Source: an uncultured Campylobacter sp.
Lineage (GTDB): Bacteria; Campylobacterota; Campylobacteria; Campylobacterales; Campylobacteraceae
DNA length: 64,000 bases
Direction of reading: 5' to 3'
NCBI RefSeq assembly: GCF_938015785.1
Contig: NZ_CALLWC010000010.1
Coordinates: forward strand, 37,074 to 101,073
Shown: positions 17,984 to 27,213 of the stretch, piece by piece
Numbering within the stretch: the first letter of the stretch is position 1
Layout: every line of letters starts with the position of its first letter
The notes under the pieces: model-generated
The model's input: the letters and a program-made list of their open reading frames with translations, nothing else
Database searches by the model: none
Told to the model about the DNA's origin: nothing
Program-made: the position numbers and the translations under genes

Positions 17984-20310
17984 CGCAGCCCAAGTCCCAA
18001 CTCGCTGCTAAGCGCGGCTAAAATTTTATCGGTAAAGCCCGCCACTTCCTCGTCACAGAGGGTTTTTTGAAGGTCTTGAAAAACAAGCCTGATCGTCAGG
18101 CTCTTTGAATCGCCCAGGCTTTCGTCGCCGTAAAGATCGCTCGGGATAAATTCCTTTAGCGCCTCAATTTTAAGGGCATCTATGCACTGCTTGATCTGCT
18201 CGAAACGCATTCCGCTCGGCACCAAAATACTTAGATCGCGCGATACGCTAGGGAATTTCGAATAAACGTCCGCTACGATATTTTTAAATTTAAGCTTGGA
18301 AAAATCGATCTCGCACAGATAGCTTTTATCCAGATCACGCCCTGCTTCTACGGCGTAATCCACGCGCCCGATAAAGCCCACTATCTCGCCGCCTTGCTCG
18401 ATCTGAGCTTGCTCGAATTCGCTTAAAAATTTCAAATTTTCGCCAGGAAGCCCGACCTTAAATTTACCGATGACGCTTTGGATTAAATTTGCAAAATACA
18501 AAAAATCCACTGCGGCAGGTTTTGCGCCGGCAGCGATAGAGGGCTCCGCCTTTAGTCCGCTAGCGATAAAGCCCAGCCTTAGGCTCTGCGCGCCGCTTTC
18601 GTCAAAGACCTCTCCTAGCTCAAAAAGCTTGACGCTTCTGCGAGAATTCTTTAAATTTCGCTCAGCAGATTCCAGCAGATGATTAATCAGCGTCGGTCTT
18701 AGCGCGTCCAGCTCGCCGTTGATCGGATTTAAAATTTTAACCTTGCACGGCTTAAAGCCTAAGCTTTCTAGCGCCTTGTCATCGTCAAATACATAATGCA
18801 CGCACTCGAAAAATCCCACTGCTGCCGCCTTGCTGCGAAGCTTGCGTCCATTACATAAGCTTACGTAGGTATCGTTTAGGCGGTTTTTTTCGTAGAAGCT
18901 TAGCGGCGCGGCGGCGATATTATCGATACCCACGATACGCACGATCTCCTCGCACACGTCGTGAGAATTTACGATATCGTGGCGGAAAGGCGGCACCTTG
19001 GCGGTGATAAGATCGGCTTCGACGCCCACATCAAAGCCCAGCCTTTTTAAAATTTTTACTATCTTATCGCGCGGAATTTGCGCGCCGATCATTGAGTTTA
19101 TCTCTTTTTCGCTAAAGCCCACTATAAGCGGCTCCAAAGCATTTGAAATCTTTTGTGTGCCCGCATATAGGCTAACGGCTTTATTTTTAAGTAGCAATCT
19201 AAATAGCAGATCTAGCCCCAGCCTAAGCTTTGGCTCGCTGCCTCTACTTGAGCGATACACATGCTCGTCGCCCTTTAGGCTTTTGTTTTCGTTTACTGCT
19301 TTAGCAATGATTAGTGGCGCGGTGTAGTTTGCCTCTAATAGCACCACTTTGCTACTGCAACACGCCTTTAGCTCCGCGTCTTGGCAAATCCCTGCTACGC
19401 TAAGCAATCTCTTGCCCGCATAAACGCCGAACTCGCCGTTTGGCATAGGCTTTATGTCAAGCGCTACTTTGCCATCTGTGGAAGCGATCTTTTCAAAATC
19501 ATAAGCGCGCAGCAATACTCCGGTAGAGTGAGTAGCATAGTTGATGAAATTTTGCACCGCGCAGCTTTGCAAAATACCAACGCTTGCAAGACGCAAGGTC
19601 TGCTTTAAATTTAACTTCAGCTCGCCTTTGATCTCATAAGCTCGAAAAGCAAATTTAGCGCTTACCTCATCGCTTGCACGCACGCTTAAAATTCTACCGA
19701 TACCAGGCGCTCCGTCGGCATCTTCAAACTCGTGCTTTTCCTTTAGCGGCAGATCAAGCGCTGCGCTTAGATCGCGCGCTATGCCTAAGATGCTAAGGCA
19801 GTCGCCGCGGTTGGCGGTAAGCTCGATCTCGATAAGATCGTCGTTAAAAATTTCATACTCGCGCAGCTCCTTGCCCAGCACGAGCTCGCCGATACTGCTA
19901 TCAAGCACCATAATGCCGTCATTCGTCTTGGCAAGCCCAAGCTCGGTTGCCGAACAGATCATGCCAAAGCTCTCCACGCCGCGAAGTTTGGCAGGCTTTA
20001 TCTCAAGACCGCTAGGCAGCACGGCGCCGACGAGGCTAACCGCGACATATTGCCCTGCCTCAACATTTTTCGCGCCGCAGACGATCTGCAGGCTCTGCTT
20101 ACCGACATCAACCTCGCAGACATTTAGATGATCAGAATTCTCGTGTCGACGCTTGCTTTTTATGAGTCCTACTACGACGCCTTTAGGAAATGAAATTTTA
20201 TCGTGAGCGTCAACCTCAAGACCGATGGAATTTAGCGTAGAAAGCAGCCTTTCGCTTGAAATTTCGCTTATGTCGATCCACTCCTGCAACCAATTTCTCG
20301 TTATTATCAT
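17980..20310 (-). CDS. pheT: Phenylalanyl-tRNA synthetase beta subunit
   Basis: Forms the alpha2-beta2 enzyme with PheS and reads tRNA-Phe, with an editing domain. At 776 residues it is full length. Domains in order are the EMAP-like tRNA-binding domain (residues 40-150, [10 protein letters not shown] and [10 protein letters not shown]), the B3/B4 editing domain, B5 ([20 protein letters not shown]), and the C-terminal anticodon-binding FDX-ACB domain ([13 protein letters not shown]). The start overlaps the pheS stop as ATGA, giving the 1:1 coupling usual for the two subunits. Confidence 0.96.
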   Translation of the reverse strand: MIITRNWLQEWIDISEISSERLLSTLNSIGLEVDAHDKISFPKGVVVGLIKSKRRHENSDHLNVCEVDVGKQSLQIVCGAKNVEAGQYVAVSLVGAVLPSGLEIKPAKLRGVESFGMICSATELGLAKTNDGIMVLDSSIGELVLGKELREYEIFNDDLIEIELTANRGDCLSILGIARDLSAALDLPLKEKHEFEDADGAPGIGRILSVRASDEVSAKFAFRAYEIKGELKLNLKQTLRLASVGILQSCAVQNFINYATHSTGVLLRAYDFEKIASTDGKVALDIKPMPNGEFGVYAGKRLLSVAGICQDAELKACCSSKVVLLEANYTAPLIIAKAVNENKSLKGDEHVYRSSRGSEPKLRLGLDLLFRLLLKNKAVSLYAGTQKISNALEPLIVGFSEKEINSMIGAQIPRDKIVKILKRLGFDVGVEADLITAKVPPFRHDIVNSHDVCEEIVRIVGIDNIAAAPLSFYEKNRLNDTYVSLCNGRKLRSKAAAVGFFECVHYVFDDDKALESLGFKPCKVKILNPINGELDALRPTLINHLLESAERNLKNSRRSVKLFELGEVFDESGAQSLRLGFIASGLKAEPSIAAGAKPAAVDFLYFANLIQSVIGKFKVGLPGENLKFLSEFEQAQIEQGGEIVGFIGRVDYAVEAGRDLDKSYLCEIDFSKLKFKNIVADVYSKFPSVSRDLSILVPSGMRFEQIKQCIDALKIEALKEFIPSDLYGDESLGDSKSLTIRLVFQDLQKTLCDEEVAGFTDKILAALSSELGLGLR

Positions 20311-21302
20311 TTAAACTGCTCCAATAATCTAATATCGCCTTCAAATAGCGAGCGCAGATCGGGAATACCGTGCAGCAGCATCGCGAAACGCTCGATGCCG
20401 AGCCCGAATGCGTATCCACTGACGTTTTTCCAGCCCACCGCTTTAAAGACGTTAGGATCGACCACGCCGCTGCCTAATACCTCGAGCCAGCCCGTCTGCT
20501 TACAGACGCGGCATCCCTCGCCGTGGCAGAAAATACAGCTGATATCGACCTCTGTACTCGGCTCCGTAAACGGAAAGAAGCTCGGGCGGAAGCGCACTTT
20601 CACGTCTCCAAACATATAGCGCAAAAATTCCTCTAAAACGTATTTTAAATTTGCAAAACTCACCCGATCGCCCTGCTCGACTACGAGACCCTCTACTTGA
20701 TGAAACATCGGCGTGTGGGTTAGATCCATATCGCGGCGAAAGACCGCGCCCGGGGCGATCATGCGCACCGGCGGAGCTTTAAATTTCTCCATCGTGCGGA
20801 TCTGAACGCCGCTGGTGTGCGTGCGCAGCAGCCGCCCGTCATTTAGATAAAACGTATCTTGCATATCGCGCGCAGGGTGGTATTTGGGTAAATTTAGCGC
20901 CTCGAAATTGTGGAAGTCGTCCTCGATGAGCGGGCCGCTTTCGACGCTGAAATTTTGCGCGATAAAGTAGTCTATGATCTTATCCATCGTCTCCATCACC
21001 GGATGCAGCGCGCCGCAGCTTACGTTTTCGTTAAAAAGCGTGACGTCGCTTGCTTCATTTTTCATCGCCTCTTTTTGCTCCGCCTCTTCCAAGCTCGCCT
21101 TTTTAGCGGCGATGAGCTCGCTGAAATAATCACGCTTTTCATTCGCGCTTACGGCAAGCTCTTTTTTATGCTCGGGCGCTGCGGATTTGAGCTCGGAAAA
21201 AAGCGCCGTTATGATGCCTTTTTTGCCGAAAAGCTCCAAGCGCACGGCTTCTAGCTCGCTTAGGCTCGATGCGGCGTCGATTTTTGCTTTAATCTCTTGC
21301 AA
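20307..21302 (-). CDS. pheS: Phenylalanyl-tRNA synthetase alpha subunit
   Basis: The catalytic subunit of phenylalanyl-tRNA synthetase. A helical coiled-coil arm (about residues 1-85) precedes the class-II core. [12 protein letters not shown] and [14 protein letters not shown] are the usual ATP and Phe contacts; [21 protein letters not shown] is motif 2, and [18 protein letters not shown] is motif 3. A CxxC...CxxC set ([17 protein letters not shown]) is a zinc-like feature seen in many bacterial PheS. The start is a TTG with AAGGATAG before it. It heads the run pheS-pheT-aroA-ispH-rpsA-serA. Confidence 0.96.
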   Translation of the reverse strand: MQEIKAKIDAASSLSELEAVRLELFGKKGIITALFSELKSAAPEHKKELAVSANEKRDYFSELIAAKKASLEEAEQKEAMKNEASDVTLFNENVSCGALHPVMETMDKIIDYFIAQNFSVESGPLIEDDFHNFEALNLPKYHPARDMQDTFYLNDGRLLRTHTSGVQIRTMEKFKAPPVRMIAPGAVFRRDMDLTHTPMFHQVEGLVVEQGDRVSFANLKYVLEEFLRYMFGDVKVRFRPSFFPFTEPSTEVDISCIFCHGEGCRVCKQTGWLEVLGSGVVDPNVFKAVGWKNVSGYAFGLGIERFAMLLHGIPDLRSLFEGDIRLLEQFK

Positions 21303-21390
21303 ATTCTATCCTTGTGGTTAAATTTAATGGCGCGATTGTAGTTAAAATTTGATAAAAGCTAGGTAAATTTGCGTGTTTGGATTTTTTGGC

Positions 21391-21396
21391 TATAAT
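21391..21396 (+). promoter_or_regulatory. -10 element of the hit promoter
   Basis: TATAAT in ATTTTTTGGCTATAATCGCG, 35 bp before the hit start at 21432. It matches the rpmB promoter (2481) at the T-run, GC and downstream CGC. Confidence 0.75.
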
Positions 21397-21431
21397 CGCG
21401 GCTAAATTTCAACCTTATAAAAGGATCTAAA

Positions 21432-21788
21432 ATGAACGTCTTCGAAAAGATCGTAAACGGCGAAATCCCGTGCAACAAAGTGTTAGAGAACGATGAATTT
21501 TTGGCCTTCCACGACATCAACCCAAAAGCGCCGATCCATATCCTGGCGATCCCTAAGAAATGCTACGAAAACTTCCAAGTAACGCCTCCTGAAGTGATGG
21601 CGAAGATGAGCGCTTTTATCCAAGAAGTAACTCGCAAAATGGGGCTTGATAAGAGCGGATACCGTCTTGTTTGCAACTGCGGCGAAAACGGAGGTCAAGA
21701 GGTGATGCATCTGCACTTTCATATCCTGGGCGGAATGAAGCTACCATGGGACCGCGTAAGTGACCGCAATACCGAAGAGAATTTTTAA
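21432..21788 (+). CDS. HIT-family nucleotide hydrolase (HinT-like)
   Basis: A small purine-nucleotide phosphoramidase of the histidine-triad class. The catalytic HLHFHILGG (HxHxHxx) is near the C-terminus, and the N-terminus has the family start FEKIVNGEIPCNKVLENDEFLAFHDINPKAPIHILAIPKK. At 118 residues it is full length. AAAGGATC precedes the ATG. It is divergent from pheS, the same arrangement as in C. jejuni. The cellular substrate of bacterial members is not firmly known. Confidence 0.93.
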   Translation: MNVFEKIVNGEIPCNKVLENDEFLAFHDINPKAPIHILAIPKKCYENFQVTPPEVMAKMSAFIQEVTRKMGLDKSGYRLVCNCGENGGQEVMHLHFHILGGMKLPWDRVSDRNTEENF

Positions 21789-22289
21789 GGCTAGAGCTTA
21801 ATTCTATAAAAACTAAAATTCCGTGAAATTGCAAAATTTTGCGGAATTTGCGAAATTCTTTGAAATTTTTAAAATTCCGCTTCATTTATAAGCACCGAGA
21901 TTTTAAAAATAATCAAAATAGTAAAACTATAAGCTAAAATTTATCATCAGATACTAAAGAGCAATATAAAATTTATCACAAACTAGCTCTTAGCAAATGC
22001 CATTCTTGAGCTACAAAGCTTTAGCTCTTAGAATTTCAAATTTGAAATCGACAAGAAATTTTAACGACGCAGCAAAATTTTAAATGAAACCGAGCTTTAT
22101 AAAAAGAGTTATGTTTTTACATGGCGAATGAATTAAATTTCGATGATGTTAAATTTAAAACCTACATGAATTTTACTTTGAATGAGCGATTTAGCTTCAG
22201 TTTTCAAGCAGAATTTAAAATTTTAGCGCAAAATTACAATCTTAGAATTTTAAAATTTTTTGAAATTTCAATATTAACTTTAATAGATT
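21789..22289. other. 500-bp AAATTT-rich spacer
   Basis: No supported gene. An open frame at 22121-22309 reads Phe/Lys/Ile-rich sequence made from AAATTT-type DNA and has no ribosome site. GCGGAATTT and AAATTCCGC arms occur in 21830-21880 and could pair as a weak hairpin after hit. Confidence 0.55.
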
Positions 22290-22309
22290 TTAGGGGCATG
22301 TGCCCCTAA
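22290..22309 (-). terminator. Hairpin after dps
   Basis: TTAGGGGC-ATGT-GCCCCTAA is a perfect 8-bp stem, 25 bp downstream of the dps stop on the minus strand. T-rich DNA flanks both sides, though not as a classic run. Confidence 0.5.
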
Positions 22310-22333
22310 TAATTTTGAAAGGATTTGCGAGGA

Positions 22334-22777
22334 TTATTTGCTTAGCATTGAGCTTAGCATCCATAGGCGTTTTTCATAATCGCCATAGTGATCCTGCGCG
22401 ATATTTGAAGTCGTATCGTCGCCCTCCTCCTCAGCAATCTCTTGAAGCTTTTTAAATTCTTTTACCAAATACTCGTAGGCTTTTTTAACATCCTCAAGTA
22501 CCTCAGATACGCTATAGCTGTCTTTTACGCTAATCGGAGCGTCTTTTGAAAGCTCAATTAGATCCTTAGTCTTAGTTACGGCCTTGCCACCTATTTGAAG
22601 CGCGCGCTCAGCCATATCGTCAAAGAGCTCGCCCATCTCGTCGTATGCTTTCTCGGTATAAGCGTGAACCTGCGCGAATTGTAAGCCCTTAACATTCCAG
22701 TGATAATCGTGGAATGCAACAAAGAACGCATGAGCGTCCGCCTGAAGCTTGTTTAGTTGTTTTACTGTTTTTGACAT
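22334..22777 (-). CDS. dps: Dps-family ferritin-like protein (DNA-binding protein from starved cells)
   Basis: Oxidises and stores iron inside a 12-mer, protecting DNA from peroxide. The inter-subunit ferroxidase ligands are visible in FHDYHWNVKG (His) and EKAYDEMGELFDDMAERALQIGG (Asp/Glu). The 147 residues fit the family. The N-terminus lacks the long Lys-rich tail of E. coli Dps, so DNA binding may be weak, as in Helicobacter NapA. It stands alone with its own promoter and a candidate PerR-like box upstream. Confidence 0.93.
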   Translation of the reverse strand: MSKTVKQLNKLQADAHAFFVAFHDYHWNVKGLQFAQVHAYTEKAYDEMGELFDDMAERALQIGGKAVTKTKDLIELSKDAPISVKDSYSVSEVLEDVKKAYEYLVKEFKKLQEIAEEEGDDTTSNIAQDHYGDYEKRLWMLSSMLSK

Positions 22778-22805
22778 TGTGTCTCCTTTATTTAAAATTG
22801 CTGTA

Positions 22806-22811
22806 ATTATA
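22806..22811 (-). promoter_or_regulatory. -10 element of the dps promoter
   Basis: On the minus strand TATAAT in TTGCTATAATTACAGC, 29 bp upstream of the dps start. Confidence 0.65.
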
Positions 22812-22827
22812 GCAAGATTTGCTTAAA

Positions 22828-22842
22828 TTATAATTATACTAA
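22828..22842 (-). promoter_or_regulatory. Candidate PerR/Fur-like box at the dps promoter
   Basis: TTATAATTATACTAA matches the PerR palindrome TTATAATnATTATAA at 12 of 14 fixed positions and overlaps the -35 zone. dps is a common PerR or Fur target, but the region is AT-rich, so chance resemblance is possible. Confidence 0.35.
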
Positions 22843-22931
22843 GTAATAAATTTTATCTTTTAGTGAAATTTTGAAATTAAATAGCTTTTAAATTTATCTA
22901 CAATTTTTTTGAAATTTCAGCTATGCTGCAT

Positions 22932-22937
22932 TATAAT
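22932..22937 (+). promoter_or_regulatory. -10 element immediately before the M23 peptidase start
   Basis: TATAAT in GCATTATAATGCCGC ends only 8 bp before the ATG at 22946. A start site 6-8 nt downstream would give a leaderless or nearly leaderless mRNA. Confidence 0.5.
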
Positions 22938-22945
22938 GCCGCATT

Positions 22946-23863
22946 ATGAAAAACAAATTTATGATAACCATAACCGACCTTAACGGCTCTAGGAATTTTT
23001 TGCTTTCGCAAATCATCAAAAAGATCGCGTTATATTTGGTACTATTTGTTTTCACTGTTTTCGTCACAGGTGCGCTATATATCAGGTATCTGGGCTCTAA
23101 AATCGACAGCCTTTCGCGAACCAAAACCGAACTTAACGAGCTAAATCAAAAACTTCGCGACGGTATCGCGGCAAGTCAGATGGAATTTGAAGCCATCGAG
23201 GGTAAAATTTCGGATTTGGAGCATCAGTTTGGGCTTGATCCTGAGGAGGATGAGCGCGCGATCGACCGCCTATCTCACATCAAACCTACTTCCGAACAAG
23301 AGATCAAAGAGCGCGCGCAAAAGATCATCAACGAAAAATTCTCCGACGCACTGATAAAAGAAATTTTTATGCAGATCCCAAACGGCAGGGTCATGCGCAC
23401 TCATCAACTCAGCGAGAAATTTGGCTGGCGCAACCATCCCATCTTAAAGCGCAAGCAGTTTCACCCGGGCGTTGATCTACGTACGCCGCCTAAAACGCCT
23501 ATCTACGCGCCTGCAGACGGCATCATCCAATACAGCGGCGCTGGCGCTACTGGCTATGGCAATCTAGTCGAGATTCGCCACAACTACGGCTTTACGACAC
23601 GATATGCACATCTGGATTCAAATTTAACTCGCAAAGTAGGAGAGTTCGTAAACAAAGGCGATCTTATTGCTTTTAGCGGCAACACCGGGCTTAGCACCGG
23701 ACCTCATCTGCACTACGAGATTAGATTTTTGCAGCTGCCGCTAGATCCGCTAAATTTCATCAACTGGAACGAAAAAAATTACAAAGAAATTTTTACTAAG
23801 GAGGAAGATGTCCCATGGCAATCTTTAATAAAGGCGATGCAAACACCGCTCAAACAACAATAA
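22946..23863 (+). CDS. M23-family peptidoglycan endopeptidase with N-terminal membrane anchor
   Basis: A LytM-type zinc metallopeptidase that would trim peptidoglycan cross-links in the periplasm. Residues about 20-50 form a membrane helix, then a coiled-coil stretch (about 55-120), then the catalytic domain with FHPGVDLRTP (first His/Asp ligands), TTRYAHLDS and GPHLHYEIRF (HxH motif). All metal ligands are present, so it should be active. Its end overlaps a bactofilin gene by 49 bp. M23 peptidase plus bactofilin is the Helicobacter Csd1/CcmA-type helical-shape module, and C. jejuni has a similar pair, so a role in cell curvature is inferred. No ribosome site is clear. Confidence 0.9.
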   Translation: MKNKFMITITDLNGSRNFLLSQIIKKIALYLVLFVFTVFVTGALYIRYLGSKIDSLSRTKTELNELNQKLRDGIAASQMEFEAIEGKISDLEHQFGLDPEEDERAIDRLSHIKPTSEQEIKERAQKIINEKFSDALIKEIFMQIPNGRVMRTHQLSEKFGWRNHPILKRKQFHPGVDLRTPPKTPIYAPADGIIQYSGAGATGYGNLVEIRHNYGFTTRYAHLDSNLTRKVGEFVNKGDLIAFSGNTGLSTGPHLHYEIRFLQLPLDPLNFINWNEKNYKEIFTKEEDVPWQSLIKAMQTPLKQQ

Positions 23864-24231
23864 TCTCGTCAGGCACGCTCATCAAAGGAGAGCTACACCT
23901 GTCGTGCATTTTGCATATCGATGGCAATGTCGAAGGCGACGTGATCTCCGATAATACTGTCGTCATCGGTAAAAATGGTACCGCGCGCGGCTCGATCAGG
24001 GCTAAACATATCGTAATCAGCGGCAAATTTTTCGGCAATATCGAAGCCGAGCTCGTCGAGCTGCTAGGCGGCGGCGTGCTCGTAGGCGACGTGCTATCGC
24101 AAAGCTTCGGCATCGAAGTGGGCGCAAAATTTAATGGAAAAAGCGCTGTAAGCGGCGGCGATCAAGCCCTAGTCATCGACGGCAGCGCAAGCGAAGACGT
24201 CAAGCTCATCGACAAAGCTTTAGGCGAATAA
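23815..24231 (+). CDS. Bactofilin (CcmA-like cytoskeletal protein)
   Basis: A self-polymerising beta-helix protein that positions cell-wall enzymes. Residues about 15-115 show the short beta-strand repeats of bactofilins: GTLIKGELHLSCILHIDGNVEGDV, then GTARGSIRAKHIVISGKFFGNIEAE and GGGVLVGDV. Disordered tails flank the core. A strong AAGGAGGA lies 5-6 bp before the ATG, inside the M23 gene, so translation is independent but transcription shared. Confidence 0.92.
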   Translation: MAIFNKGDANTAQTTIISSGTLIKGELHLSCILHIDGNVEGDVISDNTVVIGKNGTARGSIRAKHIVISGKFFGNIEAELVELLGGGVLVGDVLSQSFGIEVGAKFNGKSAVSGGDQALVIDGSASEDVKLIDKALGE

Positions 24232-24832
24232 ATCACGCACATTTGGAATTCTTGGAATTTAAAACGCTTTAGCTAACGGGGTTTTAGAATCTGATTGATA
24301 TTAAAATTTTAAAATTTCTAGCCTTTGGAATTCTTAGAATTTTAAAGATTTTTATATTTGCGAGATCTTAGAGTGTCATCAATCTTAAAATTTGGAATTT
24401 TAAAAAATTCCAAATTTTAAGATCCTCGCAACCAAAATTATTGAAATTTTTAAGCTTTGAAATTTTCGAAATTTTAAAGCTTAACTATGCTTAAAATTTC
24501 AGAATTACGCAGATCGTAAAACCCTAAATTCTAAAATTTTGCACTTGCACGGGGTTTTGAAATTTTGTTTGTAAGCCGGATTTTAAAATTCGCGCCCGAC
24601 TGAATTTAAAATTTTAAAATTTCACCGCAGAATAACGCATGGACGTAAAATTTCTGCTCGCACATACTTTAAAAAGTTTTAAAGTTTCGCAGAAGCTATG
24701 TAAGTAAGTATAAATTATCTACGCCGAATGTTTTGACTCATTATAGCTCTTTGTGCCGCTAGCTCAAAATATCCGCGCGGCGATAAATTCTGCGGGCTAG
24801 GCTAATTTAAGCCCATTATTAGATTAGTTATG
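24232..24832. other. 600-bp spacer saturated with AAATTT-type strings
   Basis: By hand I count about 22 RAATTY hexamers between 24241 and 24660, against well under one expected by chance at this base composition. It also holds the 20-bp perfect inverted repeat at 24382-24423. No gene or RNA was recognised before the tRNA-Ser promoter. Confidence 0.65.
24382..24423. repeat. Perfect 20-bp inverted repeat
   Basis: Left arm ATCTTAAAATTTGGAATTTT (24382-24401) and its exact complement (24404-24423) are separated by AA. Arms contain two RAATTY sites each. It could act as a bidirectional terminator for the bactofilin transcript; no protein binding is known to me. Confidence 0.7.
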
Positions 24833-24838
24833 TATAAT
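24833..24838 (+). promoter_or_regulatory. -10 element of the tRNA-Ser promoter
   Basis: TATAAT followed by GCGACTTCTT. The 16-nt string TATAATGCGACTTCTT (24833-24848) recurs exactly before tRNA-Glu (54424-54439). Confidence 0.75.
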
Positions 24839-24853
24839 GCGACTTCTTTTTGT

Positions 24854-24944
24854 GGACAGATGGGTGAGTGGCCGAAACCACACCCCTGCTAAGGGTGCAG
24901 CTTCTAACCGGGGCTCGAGGGTTCAAATCCCTCTCTGTCCGCCA
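24854..24944 (+). tRNA. tRNA-Ser (anticodon GCT)
   Basis: Folds as a class-II tRNA with a long variable arm. The acceptor GGACAGA pairs with TCTGTCC, followed by the discriminator G and an encoded CCA. The anticodon loop reads CTGCTAA, giving GCT for AGC/AGU codons. The T-arm is GAGGG-TTCAAAT-CCCTC. Confidence 0.96.
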
Positions 24945-24995
24945 CTACTTTAGAATTTAAATCAATAAAATTTCACTTCCGTGGTTCAGTCGATT

Positions 24996-25625
24996 CTAGC
25001 CGCCTAGGATACTGCCTAAAAGCAGCACCGGCATCATTAGCGGCATTACGATGAGTCCTTGCATGTCGGTATCCATTTTGGCATCGCGCTCACTTTTGAT
25101 CCCGCTATCGACCGCTATACGCGCGGGGTACTCGATTGGCACGCCTAGGCGGTGCGATCTGCGTAGCTCGTCGTGATCTTTTAGGCGCTTAAAATATTTG
25201 CCTTCGATCAGATAAGAGTAACGAAACGTAGAACTATACGCGGGCTCCAGCTGCTCTGGGTCGTCCATCAGCTTAGCCTGCACGGATAGCGGCAGATCGT
25301 ATTTTACGAGCTCGATTTCATGCTGGATATATGCGGCATCGATGCCCTCGTTGTATCTGTCGATCGTGAGCATGCTTACGTTGCGCCTTATCGCATTTTT
25401 ATTTAGCGACGCCAGACTCGCAACCTTGGCGCGCACGGCACTAAGATTTGCATCAAATACATAATCGTAAATCTCGCCGCTCATTCGCAGCTGACCGCCA
25501 GATGCCGCGCTCATCGCGACGATGTGCTCGCGCCCTTGCATGTAGCCCGGCAAATTCTTACTCGCGCATCCGCTAAAAACTCCACAGCATAGCACTAAAA
25601 CCACGCCATAAATCCAAAATTTCAT
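24996..25625 (-). CDS. Putative lipoprotein, 209 aa
   Basis: Function not recognised. The N-terminus MKFWIYGVVLVLCCGVFSGCASK is a lipoprotein signal with a lipobox ending FSGC, so the mature protein would begin at the Cys and be membrane-anchored. The rest is mixed, with a C-terminal hydrophobic stretch (LIVMPLMMPVLLLGSILGG). I use the ATG at 25625 because AAAGGAAG lies upstream and the signal peptide then begins correctly; a longer in-frame extension to 25814 is Arg/His-rich and unlikely. It is convergent with tRNA-Ser. Confidence 0.82.
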   Translation of the reverse strand: MKFWIYGVVLVLCCGVFSGCASKNLPGYMQGREHIVAMSAASGGQLRMSGEIYDYVFDANLSAVRAKVASLASLNKNAIRRNVSMLTIDRYNEGIDAAYIQHEIELVKYDLPLSVQAKLMDDPEQLEPAYSSTFRYSYLIEGKYFKRLKDHDELRRSHRLGVPIEYPARIAVDSGIKSERDAKMDTDMQGLIVMPLMMPVLLLGSILGG

Positions 25626-25995
25626 AAACTTCCTTTGTAAATTAAAGACGGATTGTATTAAATTTTGCCTTAACGAGAGTGGAATTTTACGGTGCGGCAG
25701 AATAGAATTATGCGGCAGAATTCCATGGCGGCGACGCGTAGAATTTCGCGCGGATTTGTATAAAATTACGATGAATTTCGTAAGAGCTGAAGCCGGAATG
25801 TGCGGAAGAGGCAAAAGAAGCGTAAGGGCGCTGTTGAAATTTAAAATTTTAAAATCTCGAGGAAATTTTGCGAAAGGAAGCGAGCTATTTGCGCGTCAAA
25901 ATTTAACCGTCATCGCGAGCTTGCTTTTAAATTTTAAAATTTTACGGTAGGCTTTAGAATCTAAAATTCCAAAGCCATTTTTGATATGTGGCGGG
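25626..25995. other. 370-bp spacer
   Basis: Contains several AAAATTTTAA and GAAATTT strings and presumably the promoter of the lipoprotein gene. No gene or RNA was recognised. Confidence 0.5.
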
Positions 25996-27213
25996 CTACT
26001 TTCGATTTGCGTTAGCAAGCATCAGCTTTATGCGGTTTTCTTGATTTACCGCGCTTGCGCCCGGGTCGTAGTCGATAGCGGCGATGTTTGCTTGCGGGTA
26101 GTTCTGTTTGATCTTTCGGATCATTCCGCGCGCGATGATGTGGTTTGGCAGGCAGCCGAAGGGCTGCGCGCACACGACGTTTTGTATACCGTGGCGCATA
26201 AACTCGACCATCTCCGCCGTCAGCAGCCAGCCCTCGCCCATCTTCACGCCGTGACCGATGTAGCCGTCGGCGGCGGCGCGAACCTCGCTAAATGGGCTCG
26301 GCGCGCGAAAGCCGAAACGCTTCATCTGCTTAATCATCATGCGCTGGAAAAATTCCACTACCTTAGCGACCGCAAGCGAGCCGTAATACGCCGCGCCACC
26401 CTTGCCGTAGAGCTGCTTGTCGTAGACCGCATCGTAGATGCAGGTAAGCACGAAGTCCATCAGCCCCGTATTTACGGGCTCAGCGTTTTCGCGGATGAGG
26501 TAGGCGTTTAGGCCGTTGTTGCCGATGGGCGAGTATTTGAGATAAATTTCGCCCACGATGCCTACTTTTACTCGCGGCTTATCGTCGCGCTCGATTTTAG
26601 CGAACTGCGAGAGGATAAATTTGAAATTTTTCTTGAGATTGAAAAACGATCTTTGATCGGTCAAATTTTTGACCCGCTCGGCGCAGAGTTCGTAAATTTC
26701 ATTCGTTTGATTTTTGATCTTTTCGTAGGGCTTGCACTGATTATACAGCCCCATCATCAAATCGCCGTAAAATATCGCAGCAAAGAGCTTTAGAAGCGAT
26801 TTTTTGCCGAGGCTAAATTCATTCTCATCTAGCGAGCCAAAATTTAACGAGATCGCGGGGACGTAGCTAAAGCCGCTGTCCTCAAGCGCTTTACGAAGCA
26901 AATTTATATAGTTGCTCGCTCTGCAGCCGCCGCCCGTTTGGCTGATGAGAAGCGCTACCTTGTGCGTATCGAACTCGCCGCTTTTTAGCGCGTCAATAAA
27001 CTGCCCGATGACGAGCAGCGCGGGGTAGCACATGTCGTTATGCACGCTGCGAAGCCCCTCCTCGACGATATTTTGACGATTTTCGCCGAGCAAGACGCTC
27101 TTATAGCCCTCGTCGCGCAACACGCCTTGCATAAAGCGAAAATGCGGATCAATCATCGTGGGGATTAATATCGTGTGGGTCGCTTTCATATCCTTCGTAA
27201 ATTTAGCAAACAT
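25996..27213 (-). CDS. 2-hydroxyacyl-CoA dehydratase-type Fe-S protein (C-terminal half of activase-related system)
   Basis: Resembles COG3581, the part usually found at the C-terminal end of about 1400-residue 2-hydroxyglutaryl-CoA dehydratase activase-related proteins. Conserved Cys-bearing motifs are NDMCYPALLVIGQF, TGGGCRASNY and CAQPFGCLPNHI, followed by AIDYDPGASAVNQENRIKLML. These would bind an Fe-S cluster. It starts one base inside the stop codon of the 984-aa activase gene (TAATG), so the pair appears to be a split form of the fused protein. The substrate is unknown; electron delivery or reduction at an Fe-S cluster is an inference from the family. Confidence 0.85.
   Translation of the reverse strand: MFAKFTKDMKATHTILIPTMIDPHFRFMQGVLRDEGYKSVLLGENRQNIVEEGLRSVHNDMCYPALLVIGQFIDALKSGEFDTHKVALLISQTGGGCRASNYINLLRKALEDSGFSYVPAISLNFGSLDENEFSLGKKSLLKLFAAIFYGDLMMGLYNQCKPYEKIKNQTNEIYELCAERVKNLTDQRSFFNLKKNFKFILSQFAKIERDDKPRVKVGIVGEIYLKYSPIGNNGLNAYLIRENAEPVNTGLMDFVLTCIYDAVYDKQLYGKGGAAYYGSLAVAKVVEFFQRMMIKQMKRFGFRAPSPFSEVRAAADGYIGHGVKMGEGWLLTAEMVEFMRHGIQNVVCAQPFGCLPNHIIARGMIRKIKQNYPQANIAAIDYDPGASAVNQENRIKLMLANANRK

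Noticed and set aside
22121..22309. 62-aa frame downstream of hit
   Set aside because: No ribosome site; its end lies inside the dps terminator hairpin.
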